Source: Halococcus thailandensis JCM 13552 (GTDB taxonomy: Archaea; Halobacteriota; Halobacteria; Halobacteriales; Halococcaceae). Taken from it: DNA of 64,000 nucleotides. The translations under genes and the position numbers were made by a program. Positions 51,874 through 60,695 of this stretch are shown one piece after another. The notes beneath the pieces are model-generated. The model worked only from the letters and a program-made list of their open reading frames with translations. It ran no database searches and was not told the DNA's origin. The DNA is taken from NCBI RefSeq assembly GCF_000336715.1, contig NZ_AOMF01000165.1, positions 69,125 through 133,124 of the forward strand, given 5' to 3'. Numbering within the stretch: position 1 is the first letter of the stretch; the number at the start of each line of letters is the position of its first letter.

Positions 51874-53439
51874 TCACGCGTGGTCTTCGTCGCCACTCAC
51901 TCGATCCGGCACGTCGTCGGCTGGATCGTTCGTGGTCGAAACGTCGCGGCGCAGGGCGAGACTCTCGTCGAGCCGTCGGCGGACCGTCTCGCGGAGGGTT
52001 GTCGCCTCGCCCGCGTCGAAATCGACCGCACGTGCGCCGCGATCGGTCACCGACAGCGAGCCGGCGGTGTCGATGGCGACGCTCGCGAGCGATCGCCAGC
52101 GCTGGAACGGCGTCGCGGTCTGGATCACCGTCTGGATCCGGTAGGCGGGCACGACGGCGATCGTGCGCCGCCAGAACCCGTTGCGCGTCAAGACGTGTTC
52201 CGCTCCCACGTCGTAGCCACGACTGAGCCACTTGTAGTGGGCGGCGAACGGGACAGCAACGAGACCGACGAGTGGCAAATACCAGTAGTCGAGGAGGGTG
52301 CTCCAGCCGCCGAGCGAACGACCGACGACGGCCGTCGCGACCCCGGCGCGCAGCGCGTAGAGTACGCCCGTGATGACGGCAATCACGAGCGCATAGCGGA
52401 CGGCGTAGCGCCGTCGAGCGCGGCGAGGTGGACGGGAGAAGTCCGGATCGTCGAAGGCGAACCCGTCGATCGAGCGCGCGAAGGCGAGCACGCGCTCGCG
52501 CTCGGCCAGCGGGATCGCCGCCTCCGATCCGCCCGAGGGGCCCTCGCCGGGTGTGTAACCCGCGGTCTCGACGGCGAGCGAGCCGTAGCCGAGCCGGCGC
52601 ATCAGGACGTTCTCCCGGATATCGATCTGCTGGATCTTGTCGATCGGGATCGAGCCGTCGTAGCGCGAGAGCAGACCGCGTTCGTAGCGGAGTTCGTCCC
52701 CGAAGCGAGTGAGGCGGAACTCGTAGTAGCGCGCGGCGGTCACGGCAGCCGTCCCGACCCAGGAGACGATCGCGAGCGCCGCCCCGCGTGGCCCGACGCC
52801 GAACGCACCGCTCTCGGCGAGCAGATCGGGGATCGAGATGCCGAGGGTGGGCACGGCGAAGAAGAGCACCGGCAGGAGCGCCCGGAGATCGGGCGCAACC
52901 AGACCCAAAATGACGAGGTTTCGGTGTGTGAGCGCGAACAGCAGTTCGCCCTGGGACTCGCTCTCGCCCTCGTCGGTTGTCGGTTCGTCGCTCGCGCCGC
53001 GCTTGCGCCGCCGGATGTCGTGCTGGAGGCGTTTGGCCTCCTCGTAGCTCACGTAGCGGAGGTCGGCTTCCGTTTCGCCGCCGCCGGCAGTCTCGATGCC
53101 GACGGCCGCGATCGAGAGCGCGCGCTGGACGATCCCCCGCGAGATATCGACGTTCTGTACCCGCCTGATCGGGATCTCGCGCTCGCGCCGCGAGAGCACG
53201 CCCGAGCCGATATCGAGCGTGTCGGCCGTGAGTTCGTACTCGAACCGGCGGTAGTAGAGCAGTTCGTAGCCCACACCGACGAGGAAGCCGCCGATCGTCG
53301 CTATCACGGTGAGGGCGAACCAGCCGGGTACTGCCGCCACCGTCGTGGTCGCCACCGTGACGGCGAAGAAGCCGAACGAGCCGAGCTGGACGCCGCGCGG
53401 CAGCGCCCGAAAGACGAGCGAGAGCGGGTGGAGTTTCAC
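51874..53439 (-). CDS. PH-domain membrane protein (YdbT-like, multiple bPH2 units)
   Basis: 521 residues. Two to three bacterial PH (bPH2/DUF304) units are interleaved with membrane helices: FEYELTADTLDIGSGVLSRREREIPIRRVQNVDI, FRLTRFGDELRYERGLLSRYDGSIPIDKIQQIDI and a third, degenerate YDVGAEHVLTRNGFWRRTIAVVPAYRIQTV. Similar to Bacillus YdbT. The GTG at 53439 overlaps the upstream PH-domain gene stop by GTGA, so the pair is co-translated, like ydbS-ydbT. Role in membrane or envelope maintenance is inferred only. Confidence 0.83.
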   Translation of the reverse strand: MKLHPLSLVFRALPRGVQLGSFGFFAVTVATTTVAAVPGWFALTVIATIGGFLVGVGYELLYYRRFEYELTADTLDIGSGVLSRREREIPIRRVQNVDISRGIVQRALSIAAVGIETAGGGETEADLRYVSYEEAKRLQHDIRRRKRGASDEPTTDEGESESQGELLFALTHRNLVILGLVAPDLRALLPVLFFAVPTLGISIPDLLAESGAFGVGPRGAALAIVSWVGTAAVTAARYYEFRLTRFGDELRYERGLLSRYDGSIPIDKIQQIDIRENVLMRRLGYGSLAVETAGYTPGEGPSGGSEAAIPLAERERVLAFARSIDGFAFDDPDFSRPPRRARRRYAVRYALVIAVITGVLYALRAGVATAVVGRSLGGWSTLLDYWYLPLVGLVAVPFAAHYKWLSRGYDVGAEHVLTRNGFWRRTIAVVPAYRIQTVIQTATPFQRWRSLASVAIDTAGSLSVTDRGARAVDFDAGEATTLRETVRRRLDESLALRRDVSTTNDPADDVPDRVSGDEDHA

Positions 53440-53906
53440 ACCGCGTCCTCCGGCTCGCCCGGTTCGCTCTCGATGGCGAGCCGGCGCAGTCGTTCCCTGA
53501 TGGCGTCGGCGCGCTCGGGCGCGAGCCCCGGGATGGTGACGTCGGCACCGCGCGAGCCGGCGGTGTAGACGACGACGCTCGACAGGCCAGCGAGACGCTC
53601 GATCGGCCCGCGCTGGGTGTCGACGTGCTGGACACGAACGAACGGCACCACCGACGTCACGCGGGTGAGGACGCCCCGTTCGAGCGTGACGGCGTCGTCC
53701 TCGATCGCGAACCGCCAGATCCGATAGCGGGCGAGCTCGTAGCCCGCTCCGAGAACGGCGAGCACGACGAACGCGACGGGCACGATCCAGAGGCCGCTGT
53801 CGAAGAAAAAGCGCCCGGCTGCACCCACGAGCGCGCCACCGATCAGGCCACCGACGAGCGCGCTCGCGAGCCAGACGATCCTGACGCGCGAATCGAGCCG
53901 CTCCAT
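53436..53906 (-). CDS. PH-domain membrane protein (YdbS-like)
   Basis: 156 residues. Two N-terminal helices (IVWLASALVGGLIGGALVG; LWIVPVAFVVLAVLGAGYEL) and one bPH2 domain (IWRFAIEDDAVTLERGVLTRVTSVVPFVRVQHVDT). It matches the small partner in YdbS/YdbT pairs. The ATG at 53906 is chosen because the preceding nine residues are non-conserved. It overlaps the larger PH gene by four bases. Confidence 0.82.
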   Translation of the reverse strand: MERLDSRVRIVWLASALVGGLIGGALVGAAGRFFFDSGLWIVPVAFVVLAVLGAGYELARYRIWRFAIEDDAVTLERGVLTRVTSVVPFVRVQHVDTQRGPIERLAGLSSVVVYTAGSRGADVTIPGLAPERADAIRERLRRLAIESEPGEPEDAV

Positions 53907-54033
53907 GCGACGAACACCGGTCCCTCCCCACATAAACCGCCGCCTCCCGCGGGCGGTGTCGATCCCACCCGTCGAACCGACGGATCGCTATCGGTGGATT
54001 TGTCCGTGCGTAGCGGCTACGTCGGGCGATACG

Positions 54034-54666
54034 ATGCAACGAACGAGCGACCCCGACATCACCGGTGCTGGCTCGACGAGCGACGGACTGCGATCGGCCG
54101 TCGACGACAACCGCGATCCGAACTACGACGTCGACCCGCTGTTGGTCAACCGCTGGTCGCCGCGGACGATGACCGGCGAGCAACTGGCCGAGGACGAACT
54201 GCTCGCGCTGTTCGAGGCCGCGCGCTGGGCACCATCCTCGTACAACAACCAGCACTGGCGGTTCGTCTACGCGACGCCCGACGACGATCGCTGGGAGGCG
54301 TTCACGGAGCTGCTCGCCGAAGGTAATCGCCAATGGGCGAACGACGCCGCGGCGCTCGTGGTCGTGCTCTCGAAGACGACGTTCGACCACAACGGCGAGC
54401 ACGCGCCGACCCACTCGTTCGACACCGGCGCGGCGTGGGAGAACCTCGCTCTGGAGGGTGCACGCCGCGGGCTCGTCGTCCACGGAATGCAGGGATTCGA
54501 CTACGACGGCGCACGCGACCTGTTCTCGCTCACCGACGAGTACGCCGTCGAGGCGATGGCTGCCGTCGGCGTCCACGACGAGACCGGAGCACCCGACGAC
54601 GAGCAGCCGAACCAGCGCAAGCCGCTCGACGAGATCGTCTTCGCTGGCGAGTTCACGCCGAGCTGA
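54034..54666 (+). CDS. Nitroreductase family protein
   Basis: 210 residues. RWSPRTMTGEQL, FEAARWAPSSYNNQHWRFVY and the later DTGAAWENLALEGARRGLVVHGMQGFD are the FMN-binding blocks of the nitroreductase fold. It likely reduces quinones, flavins or nitro compounds with NAD(P)H. The ATG at 54034 starts MQRTSDPD; the longer frame from 53905 runs into the divergent PH-domain promoter. Confidence 0.85.
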   Translation: MQRTSDPDITGAGSTSDGLRSAVDDNRDPNYDVDPLLVNRWSPRTMTGEQLAEDELLALFEAARWAPSSYNNQHWRFVYATPDDDRWEAFTELLAEGNRQWANDAAALVVVLSKTTFDHNGEHAPTHSFDTGAAWENLALEGARRGLVVHGMQGFDYDGARDLFSLTDEYAVEAMAAVGVHDETGAPDDEQPNQRKPLDEIVFAGEFTPS

Positions 54667-54667
54667 G

Positions 54668-56077
54668 CTACTCCTCGCGGCCCGGAATCCCGCGCTCGGT
54701 CATCGCGCCCGCGTCGAGGACCTCCGCGGCTTCGTCCTCGTCGAGATAGCCTTCGTCGACGACGACCTCGCGAACCGTTTTGTTCTGCTTCAGGGCATCC
54801 TTGGCGACCGTGCTCGCGTCGTCGTAGCCGATGTGGGCGTTGAGCGCGGTGGCGAGCGCCATGCTGCGCTCGACTTGCTCCTCGCAGCGCTCGCGATTGG
54901 CTTCGAGGTTGTCGACGAACTTCCCGGCGAACGCCTCGCTCGCGTTCGCGAGCAGTTCGATCGACTGGAGCGTGTTGTAGGCGATCACCGGTTTGTAGAG
55001 GTTGAGATCGATCTGGCCGTTCTCCGCACCGGTGGCGACGGCGGCGTCGTTGCCGACGACCTGGACGTGGGTCTGGTTCACGGCCTCGGCGACGACGGGG
55101 TTGATCTTCCCCGGCATGATCGACGAACCCGGCTGGTTCTCGGGCTGGTCGATCTCGCCGATGCCGTTCCGGGGACCCGAGGCCAGCAGTCTGAGATCGT
55201 TGGCGATCTTGTGCATCGACCCCGAGACGGTTCTGAGCGCGCCGTGGGTCTCGGCCATCGCGTCGTGGGCGGCCTGGGCCTCGAAGTGGTCGGTCGCCTC
55301 CTCGAAGGGCAATCCGGTTTCGCTGGAGATGTAGTCGGCGGCGAGTTCGGGGAACTCCGGATGGGTGTTCAACCCTGTGCCCACCGCCGTGCCGCCGAGG
55401 GCGAGCTCCGAGAGGTTTCGAGTGGTTCGACTCACCCGCGAGATGCCCTTGTCGATCTGGGTGCGGTAGCCGCCGAACTCCTGGCCTAGTCTGACTGGTG
55501 TGGCGTCCTGGAGGTGTGTGCGCCCGGTCTTCACGACCGTATCGAACTCGGCTTCCTTCTCGCCGAGGGACGCCCGGAGGGTTTCGAGCGCGGGCACGAG
55601 ATCGCGCTGGATCGCTTCGAGCGTGGCGACGTGCATCGCGGTCGGGATCACGTCGTTCGAGGACTGGCCGAAGTTCACGTCGTCGTTCGGATGCACGGCC
55701 TCGGAGCCGACCTCGGCTCCCTGAATCTCGCTCGCGCGATTGGCGATGACCTCGTTGGCGTTCATGTTCGTCGAGGTGCCCGACCCAGTTTGAAAGACGT
55801 CGACGGGGAACTGGCTGTCGTGCTCGCCGTTGATGACCTCCTCGGCGGCGTCGACGATGGCGTCGGCAGTGTCCTCGTCGACGAGGTCGAGTTCGCGGTT
55901 GGCCTGGGCGGCGGCCTTCTTCACCGTGCCGAGCGCGCGGATGAACCGTCGGTCGAAAGTGATGCCCGAGATGGGGAAGTTCTCGACGGCGCGCTGGGTC
56001 TGTGCGCCCCAGTAGGCCTCCGCCGGGACGTCCATCTCGCCGAGGCTATCGGACTCCGTTCTGTAATCATCGCTCAT
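54668..56077 (-). CDS. fumC: Fumarate hydratase class II
   Basis: 469 residues. The superfamily signature GSSIMPGKINP (~314-324) and SSNDVIPTAMH, THLQDATPV and TGLNTHPEF are all present and typical of FumC rather than aspartase or argininosuccinate lyase. It interconverts fumarate and malate in the TCA cycle. The ATG at 56077 (MSDDYRTESDSLGEMDVP) is the canonical N-terminus. It follows a BolA gene on the same strand by 53 bases. Confidence 0.94.
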   Translation of the reverse strand: MSDDYRTESDSLGEMDVPAEAYWGAQTQRAVENFPISGITFDRRFIRALGTVKKAAAQANRELDLVDEDTADAIVDAAEEVINGEHDSQFPVDVFQTGSGTSTNMNANEVIANRASEIQGAEVGSEAVHPNDDVNFGQSSNDVIPTAMHVATLEAIQRDLVPALETLRASLGEKEAEFDTVVKTGRTHLQDATPVRLGQEFGGYRTQIDKGISRVSRTTRNLSELALGGTAVGTGLNTHPEFPELAADYISSETGLPFEEATDHFEAQAAHDAMAETHGALRTVSGSMHKIANDLRLLASGPRNGIGEIDQPENQPGSSIMPGKINPVVAEAVNQTHVQVVGNDAAVATGAENGQIDLNLYKPVIAYNTLQSIELLANASEAFAGKFVDNLEANRERCEEQVERSMALATALNAHIGYDDASTVAKDALKQNKTVREVVVDEGYLDEDEAAEVLDAGAMTERGIPGREE

Positions 56078-56130
56078 GCACGTCCGCTTCGCGCCGGGGT
56101 GAATAAAACTCACGGGAACCGGCGGCGCTC

Positions 56131-56379
56131 TCACTTCTCGGCGGCGTACTCCTCCGGCGTGTGGGTCGTCAGTTCGAGCGCGTGGATGTCGGTCGTCATG
56201 TGGTCGCCGAGAGCGTCGTAGACGCGCTCGTGCCGATCCAGGACGCTCTCGCCCTCGAACGCCGGCGCGACGACCACCGCGGCGAGATGGTCGTCCTCGA
56301 CCCCGCGCGGTCGCGTGACCGTCGCCTCGGCGTTCTCGATGTCGTCCTCGATGAGTCGTTCGACGTCGGCCGTGTCCAT
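56131..56379 (-). CDS. BolA family protein
   Basis: 82 residues, the size of a single BolA domain. VERLIEDDIENAEATVTRPRG, FEGESVLDRHERVYDALG and HALELTTHTPEEY match the class II KH-like BolA fold, with the conserved RHE..Y..L pattern. BolA proteins partner monothiol glutaredoxins in Fe-S handling; no glutaredoxin gene is adjacent. It lies 31 bases after fen1 on the same strand. Confidence 0.88.
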   Translation of the reverse strand: MDTADVERLIEDDIENAEATVTRPRGVEDDHLAAVVVAPAFEGESVLDRHERVYDALGDHMTTDIHALELTTHTPEEYAAEK

Positions 56380-56410
56380 ACCCGAGGGGAGTGCGGCCGC
56401 GGTAAAACCC

Positions 56411-57388
56411 TCACGTCCAGCGGTCGAGTCCCGACTGCACGACGCTCTCCTGAATGCGCTCGAACCCGCGCTCGACCTCGCTTGCGGGGATCTCCCACTC
56501 GTCGGTGACGTACGTGCGGGCGGCGTCGAGATCCGGCTCGATTGCGGGGTCGAAGTCGGTGTCGGTGACGTCCGGGTTCACGAACAGCTCGCGAACGAGG
56601 TCGGCGTTCTCGATGTAGGCATCCTCGGCTTCGAGCACCGCCCAGAGATCGCCGTGCTCACCGACGAGTTTGACGGCCGTCTTCGGCCCGATGCCCGATA
56701 CGCCGTCGTTGAAGTCCGTCCCACAGAGGATACCGACGTCGACGAGCTGTTCCCACGTGAGATCATGCTCGTCGAGGGTCGCGTCGAGCGCCATACACTC
56801 GGGATCACCCTTGCTGGTGAGATCGCGGAGGGTGCGCGGCGCGCCGAACAGCAGAGTGTCGTAGTCCTCGCTGCCGGCGTAATCGACGGTGCCAGTGCGG
56901 GCCATGTGGGCCGCCTGCGCCTCGCCCTCGGCCGGTGCTTCCACGATCGGGACGTCGAGGAGAGCGAGGAGTTCGCGTGTCGTCTCGTGAATGGTGTCGG
57001 TCAGGCGCTGGGTGCGCGATTCGAGCCGAGCGGCCTCGACGGCGTCGCCCGCCTCACGGGCTTCCTTTGCTCGCTTTGCGGCCTTCTCCTTCTGTTCGCG
57101 TCGCTGCTCGATCTCGTCGGTCTTCAGGTCGGTGACGCCGCCGTCGAAGACCATCACCGGGGTGATGTCGTGCTCGAAGAACTTGGGCAGCCCCTGGACG
57201 ACGCCGACCAGGTTCGCGACCTCCTCGCCCGCGGCGGTCGTGTAGATCGCGTCGCTGGTCCATTTCACCGTCGTCGTGAGATACCGATAAAGCCAGTTGT
57301 GCGCGTCGATCGCCACCGTCGCGCCGGCAAGCTCCGAGAACTCGATCGGCTCGATGGCCGCGAGCTGGCGGAGGTCTGCGTTTCCCAT
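56411..57388 (-). CDS. fen1: Flap endonuclease 1
   Basis: 325 residues. N-domain MGNADLRQL and [11 protein letters not shown]-domain active site MVFDGG...[25 protein letters not shown], and helix-hairpin-helix [21 protein letters not shown]. The enzyme removes 5' flaps during Okazaki-fragment maturation. The C-terminus QSGLDRWT is a PCNA-interacting (PIP) box in the usual position. Start ATG 57388 is the invariant MGNADL; the mature N-terminal Gly lies in the active site. Confidence 0.94.
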   Translation of the reverse strand: MGNADLRQLAAIEPIEFSELAGATVAIDAHNWLYRYLTTTVKWTSDAIYTTAAGEEVANLVGVVQGLPKFFEHDITPVMVFDGGVTDLKTDEIEQRREQKEKAAKRAKEAREAGDAVEAARLESRTQRLTDTIHETTRELLALLDVPIVEAPAEGEAQAAHMARTGTVDYAGSEDYDTLLFGAPRTLRDLTSKGDPECMALDATLDEHDLTWEQLVDVGILCGTDFNDGVSGIGPKTAVKLVGEHGDLWAVLEAEDAYIENADLVRELFVNPDVTDTDFDPAIEPDLDAARTYVTDEWEIPASEVERGFERIQESVVQSGLDRWT

Positions 57389-57507
57389 TGCCAGCCGTAG
57401 GCGAGAGCAGCGCTTGAATCCCCCGACTACCGACTCCCAGGACGTGCCAGCGGGCACGAAAACCACTATGCGGAGCACGATGGTTGCCCTCGATCAGGGA
57501 CAAACGA

Positions 57508-58062
57508 TCAGTCCGGTGCAGCGATCACCGACGGTGGGCCGGTATCGTTTCGTGCGGCCAGAAACTCCTCCTCGCCCTCGGTGAGGTCGCGCTCACGATA
57601 GACGTCGAGACCCGACTGGTAGGTCGCCCGCGAGCGATCGCTGGGACGTTCGAGGACGAGTTCGGCGAGGCCGGTCTCACGGCCCGTGTAGCCGAAACCG
57701 GCCTTGTGGAGCGCCTCGTAGGCGAAGGGGTTGTTGACCGCGATCCGGAGGCGGTCGTAACCGCGGTCGCGGGCGCGCTCGGCGGTGAAGATCGCGAGGC
57801 GCGGACCAAGCCCGTCACCGCGGCGGTCGGCGCGCACGGTGATGTAGCGAAACCAGAGCGTGTCGGGGTCGGTGCGGTCCTCGTTGAAGGCGATCGCCGC
57901 GATGATCCCGTCGTCCCACTTGCCGTCGGTTTCTTCGCACGCATCGCGGACGACGGCTTTGCCGGTCGAGGACATGACGAACTTGCCGGCGTAGGCGAAC
58001 TCGCGGTAGTCGAGCCGGAGGGTCGGCCCGTCGGCCGGCCAGCCGCAGACCGCGTACTCCAT
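57508..58062 (-). CDS. GNAT family acetyltransferase
   Basis: 184 residues. The acetyl-CoA loop reads VRADRRGDGLGPRLAIFTAERARDRGY (motif A, R-x2-G-x-G/A) and KAGFGYTGRE (motif B). Target unknown. It is a stand-alone gene on the minus strand, divergent from the methyltransferase with 74 bases between starts. Confidence 0.85.
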   Translation of the reverse strand: MEYAVCGWPADGPTLRLDYREFAYAGKFVMSSTGKAVVRDACEETDGKWDDGIIAAIAFNEDRTDPDTLWFRYITVRADRRGDGLGPRLAIFTAERARDRGYDRLRIAVNNPFAYEALHKAGFGYTGRETGLAELVLERPSDRSRATYQSGLDVYRERDLTEGEEEFLAARNDTGPPSVIAAPD

Positions 58063-58105
58063 GGCCGACTTCGACGGCGGATCGGGATAGACCCTGCGCC
58101 GGACG

Positions 58106-58111
58106 ATTTAA
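58106..58111 (+). promoter_or_regulatory. TATA box of the methyltransferase gene
   Basis: ATTTAA, 26-31 bases before the ATG at 58137; argues against a GTG at 58122. Confidence 0.55.
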
Positions 58112-58136
58112 GCGCCGGCCGGTGCGAGGAGGAGTC

Positions 58137-58709
58137 ATGCACACGCCGGGCGACGTCGCGCTCTTCGAGCGGGCCGCACGCTACTACGAGCGGCTCTCTC
58201 CCGCGACCAACGAGCGCGCGCTCCGGGCGGGACTCGCCCTCGCCGATCGGGAGATCGAACGCGCCCTCGACGTCGGCGGCGGGACGGGACGTGCGGCACG
58301 CGTTCTCGACAGCCCGAAATGCGTCGTCGTCGACGCTGCAGCGGAGATGCTCGCCGAGGCGCGGCGAGTCGGGCTCGACTGCGTCCGCGGCGACGGGGCG
58401 ACGCTGCCGGTCGCCGACGACAGCGTGGACGCGGTCGTCATCGTCGACGCGCTCCACCACATCAGCGACCGGGCCGGCGCGCTCGCCGAGGCCGAGCGGG
58501 TGCTTCGGCCCGGCGGCGTGGTCGTCTGTCGGGAGTTCAACCGCGCGACCGTCCGCGGCCAGGCGCTGGCCGCCGGCGAGCACATCGTCGGGTTCGACTC
58601 GGAGTTCTTCACACCCGAGGAGCTCGCCAGAGCGGTCGAGCGCACGGGACTCGACGCCGCGATCCCGGATCGCGGGTTCGGGTTCACCGTCGCGGGCGTC
58701 AAGCGGTGA
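58137..58709 (+). CDS. Class I SAM-dependent methyltransferase
   Basis: 190 residues. SAM-binding motif ALDVGGGTGRAARVL, acidic VVVDAAAEMLA, DAVVIVDALHHI (motif II) and AERVLRPGGVVVCREFN (motif III) are in order. Methyl acceptor unknown. It is probably co-transcribed with the following small membrane protein. Confidence 0.88.
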   Translation: MHTPGDVALFERAARYYERLSPATNERALRAGLALADREIERALDVGGGTGRAARVLDSPKCVVVDAAAEMLAEARRVGLDCVRGDGATLPVADDSVDAVVIVDALHHISDRAGALAEAERVLRPGGVVVCREFNRATVRGQALAAGEHIVGFDSEFFTPEELARAVERTGLDAAIPDRGFGFTVAGVKR

Positions 58710-58749
58710 AAGCGAGCCCTACATACCGCGCGCACTCGAAGAGAGACGC

Positions 58750-59166
58750 ATGAGCACCGCCGCATCGCTGCGGACGCGCGTCGACGCCTCGCCGCGGACG
58801 CTCGCCATCGCTGTCGGCGACATCGCGCTCGTGTTCCTGTTCGTCAGTATCGGCGAGCTCCAGCACGGCTACGACCTCCTCGCCCAACCGGGACGGGTCG
58901 TCGGGACCGCGCTCCCCTTCCTCATCGGTTGGGTAATCGCGTCCGTCCTCGCCGGCGTGTACGCGCCGCGAATCTACCGGTCGCTGCGCAGCGGTGTCGT
59001 CCGGACCGCGCTCGCGTGGATCGGCGCGGTGCTCGTCGGACAGGCACTGCGCGCCACGGCGACGTTCCACGGCGACTTCGCGGTGACGTTCATGTTCGTC
59101 TCGCTCGGCGTCGGGCTCGTGTTGCTCGTCCCGTGGCGAGCCACGGTCGGCTATCTCAGCCGCTGA
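58750..59166 (+). CDS. DUF3054-like membrane protein
   Basis: 138 residues, four hydrophobic helices (LAIAVGDIALVFLFVSIG; TALPFLIGWVIASVLAGVYAP; TALAWIGAVLVGQAL; FMFVSLGVGLVLLVPW). The GDIALVFLFVSIGELQHG start fits DUF3054, a family of unknown function shared by haloarchaea and actinobacteria. No signal peptide beyond the first helix. Confidence 0.72.
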   Translation: MSTAASLRTRVDASPRTLAIAVGDIALVFLFVSIGELQHGYDLLAQPGRVVGTALPFLIGWVIASVLAGVYAPRIYRSLRSGVVRTALAWIGAVLVGQALRATATFHGDFAVTFMFVSLGVGLVLLVPWRATVGYLSR

Positions 59167-59222
59167 GGAGCGCTTTATTCGTCGATAATTCTCTGTCGTG
59201 GGTGATCTCACAACCTCATAAC

Positions 59223-59243
59223 TTACAGGTGTGGTATCTGTAA
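59223..59243. promoter_or_regulatory. Inverted repeat TTACAG-N9-CTGTAA, probable operator
   Basis: Perfect six-base half-sites spaced by nine bases, the geometry of a dimeric winged-helix regulator site. It lies about 80 bases before the small membrane gene at 59323. A CCCCA-CCTA-TGGGG hairpin follows at 59272-59285. Confidence 0.5.
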
Positions 59244-59322
59244 ATAGCTGCGTTCGTATCTCTCGCCCACACCCCACCTATGGGGAACACTTATGTGGGT
59301 CCCTCTCCTACAATGGTGTATA

Positions 59323-59562
59323 ATGACTCAGTACTACGATCTCTTGCTCGGGCTCATCCCGCTTGCACTGGGTGGGATCACCACCGTTCTCGCCACCGTC
59401 GGCGTCTCGCTCACGCTCGCGGTCCCGATCGCCGCGAGCGTCGCCGTCGCGCTCATCGGCCACGGCATGTTCGTTCGGGCACCCGGCGCGTCGGCCACAC
59501 CGCAGCCCACCTCTCAGACCGTCAACGCCACCCCGGACAGTCAGATCAACTCCGCCGACTGA
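59323..59562 (+). CDS. Small two-helix membrane protein
   Basis: 79 residues: two hydrophobic segments (LLLGLIPLALGGITTVLATVG; LTLAVPIAASVAVALIGHGMFV) and a polar Ser/Thr/Pro tail. Haloarchaeal small membrane protein of unknown function. The ATG at 59323 follows ACTTATG at about 59289-59295, which could be its TATA element. The upstream TTACAG/CTGTAA dyad suggests specific regulation. Confidence 0.62.
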   Translation: MTQYYDLLLGLIPLALGGITTVLATVGVSLTLAVPIAASVAVALIGHGMFVRAPGASATPQPTSQTVNATPDSQINSAD

Positions 59563-59634
59563 ATCCGTCTTCTCTTCCGTTCTCCCGTTTTCACGAGCCA
59601 CCAGCCATAAGCACTCGCCGCGCGTTGCCGAGAT

Positions 59635-60642
59635 ATGGCCGACACCGACGGAACCCTGTTTCTGACGAGCGACGAGTGTGCCGGGCTCGCGACGCCGGCG
59701 GAGTACGTCGCCGCGGTGCGCGAGGGCTACCGCCAGCGCGGCGAGGGTGCGCCCGCGGCGCTGCGCACGAAGCTCATGAACGAGGAGCCACCGGGGATGT
59801 TCACCGGGTACAGCGCCATCCTCCCCGAGACGGGCGCGATGGGTGGCTACATGTACGCGGCGGGGTTCGGTCGGCGGGACGCCCAGTTCGCGCTCCCGCT
59901 GTTCGACGCGGAGTCGGGCGCGCTGCTCGCGCTGCTTGACGGCGCGAGCTTCAACCCGTTCAAGACGGGCGCGGCCGGCGCGACCGGCGTCGACGCGCTC
60001 GCGCGCGAGGACGCCACGACGCTCGCGGTCATCGGCAGCGGTGCGCAGGCACGCGGCCAGCTCCGGGCGACCGCGACGGTCCGCGAGTTCGAGACGGTCA
60101 GCATCTACTCGCCGACGACCGACCACCGTGAAGCGTTCGCCGCGTCGATGAACAAGGAGCTCTCGGCGAGCGTGGCGGCCGTCGCCTCCAGCGCCGCCGC
60201 CGTCGAGGACGCGGACGTCGTCATCACCGCGACGAACAGTTCAGAACCGGTCTTCGACGGTGACGTGCTCGAAGACGGCACGCACGTCACCGCGATGGGC
60301 CAGTACGACGACGTGAAACACGAGCTCGACGCGACGACGATCGAACGCGCGAAATACGTCCCCGACCTGCGCGAGCGCGTCATGAACGACGCCGGCTCGT
60401 TCATCAACGCCGTCGAGGAGGGCGTCGTGAGCGAGGACGACGTCCACGGCGAGCTCGGCGAGGTCGTCGCCGGCGAAGTGCCGGGTCGCGAATCGGACGA
60501 CGAGATCACCGTCTTCGATTCCGGCGGGACGGGCATCGAGACCGTCGCTGCCGCGTACATGCTCTACGAGAAGGCCCGCGAGCAGAACCTGGGTACCGAA
60601 CTCGAGTTCGCCCTGGCGAGCGAGGCGCTCACCGGCGAGTAG
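59635..60642 (+). CDS. Ornithine cyclodeaminase/alanine dehydrogenase family protein
   Basis: 335 residues. Conserved blocks: RTKLMNEEPPGMFTGYSAI, FNPFKTGAAGATGVDAL (active-site region) and Rossmann VIGSGAQARGQLRA. The mu-crystallin/OCD family uses NAD(P) to deaminate amino acids; archaeal members include alanine dehydrogenase and ornithine cyclodeaminase. The sequence does not decide between them. The start ATG 59635 begins MADTDGTLFLTSDEC. Confidence 0.87.
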   Translation: MADTDGTLFLTSDECAGLATPAEYVAAVREGYRQRGEGAPAALRTKLMNEEPPGMFTGYSAILPETGAMGGYMYAAGFGRRDAQFALPLFDAESGALLALLDGASFNPFKTGAAGATGVDALAREDATTLAVIGSGAQARGQLRATATVREFETVSIYSPTTDHREAFAASMNKELSASVAAVASSAAAVEDADVVITATNSSEPVFDGDVLEDGTHVTAMGQYDDVKHELDATTIERAKYVPDLRERVMNDAGSFINAVEEGVVSEDDVHGELGEVVAGEVPGRESDDEITVFDSGGTGIETVAAAYMLYEKAREQNLGTELEFALASEALTGE

Positions 60643-60695
60643 AACGCGCCCGACACCGGGGAAAGAGACTAATCACCGGCGCGAGAGGAACCGAT

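Noticed and set aside
51832-53568. A 578-codon plus-strand frame
   Set aside because: Antisense to the PH-domain proteins; composition is typical of high-GC shadow frames.
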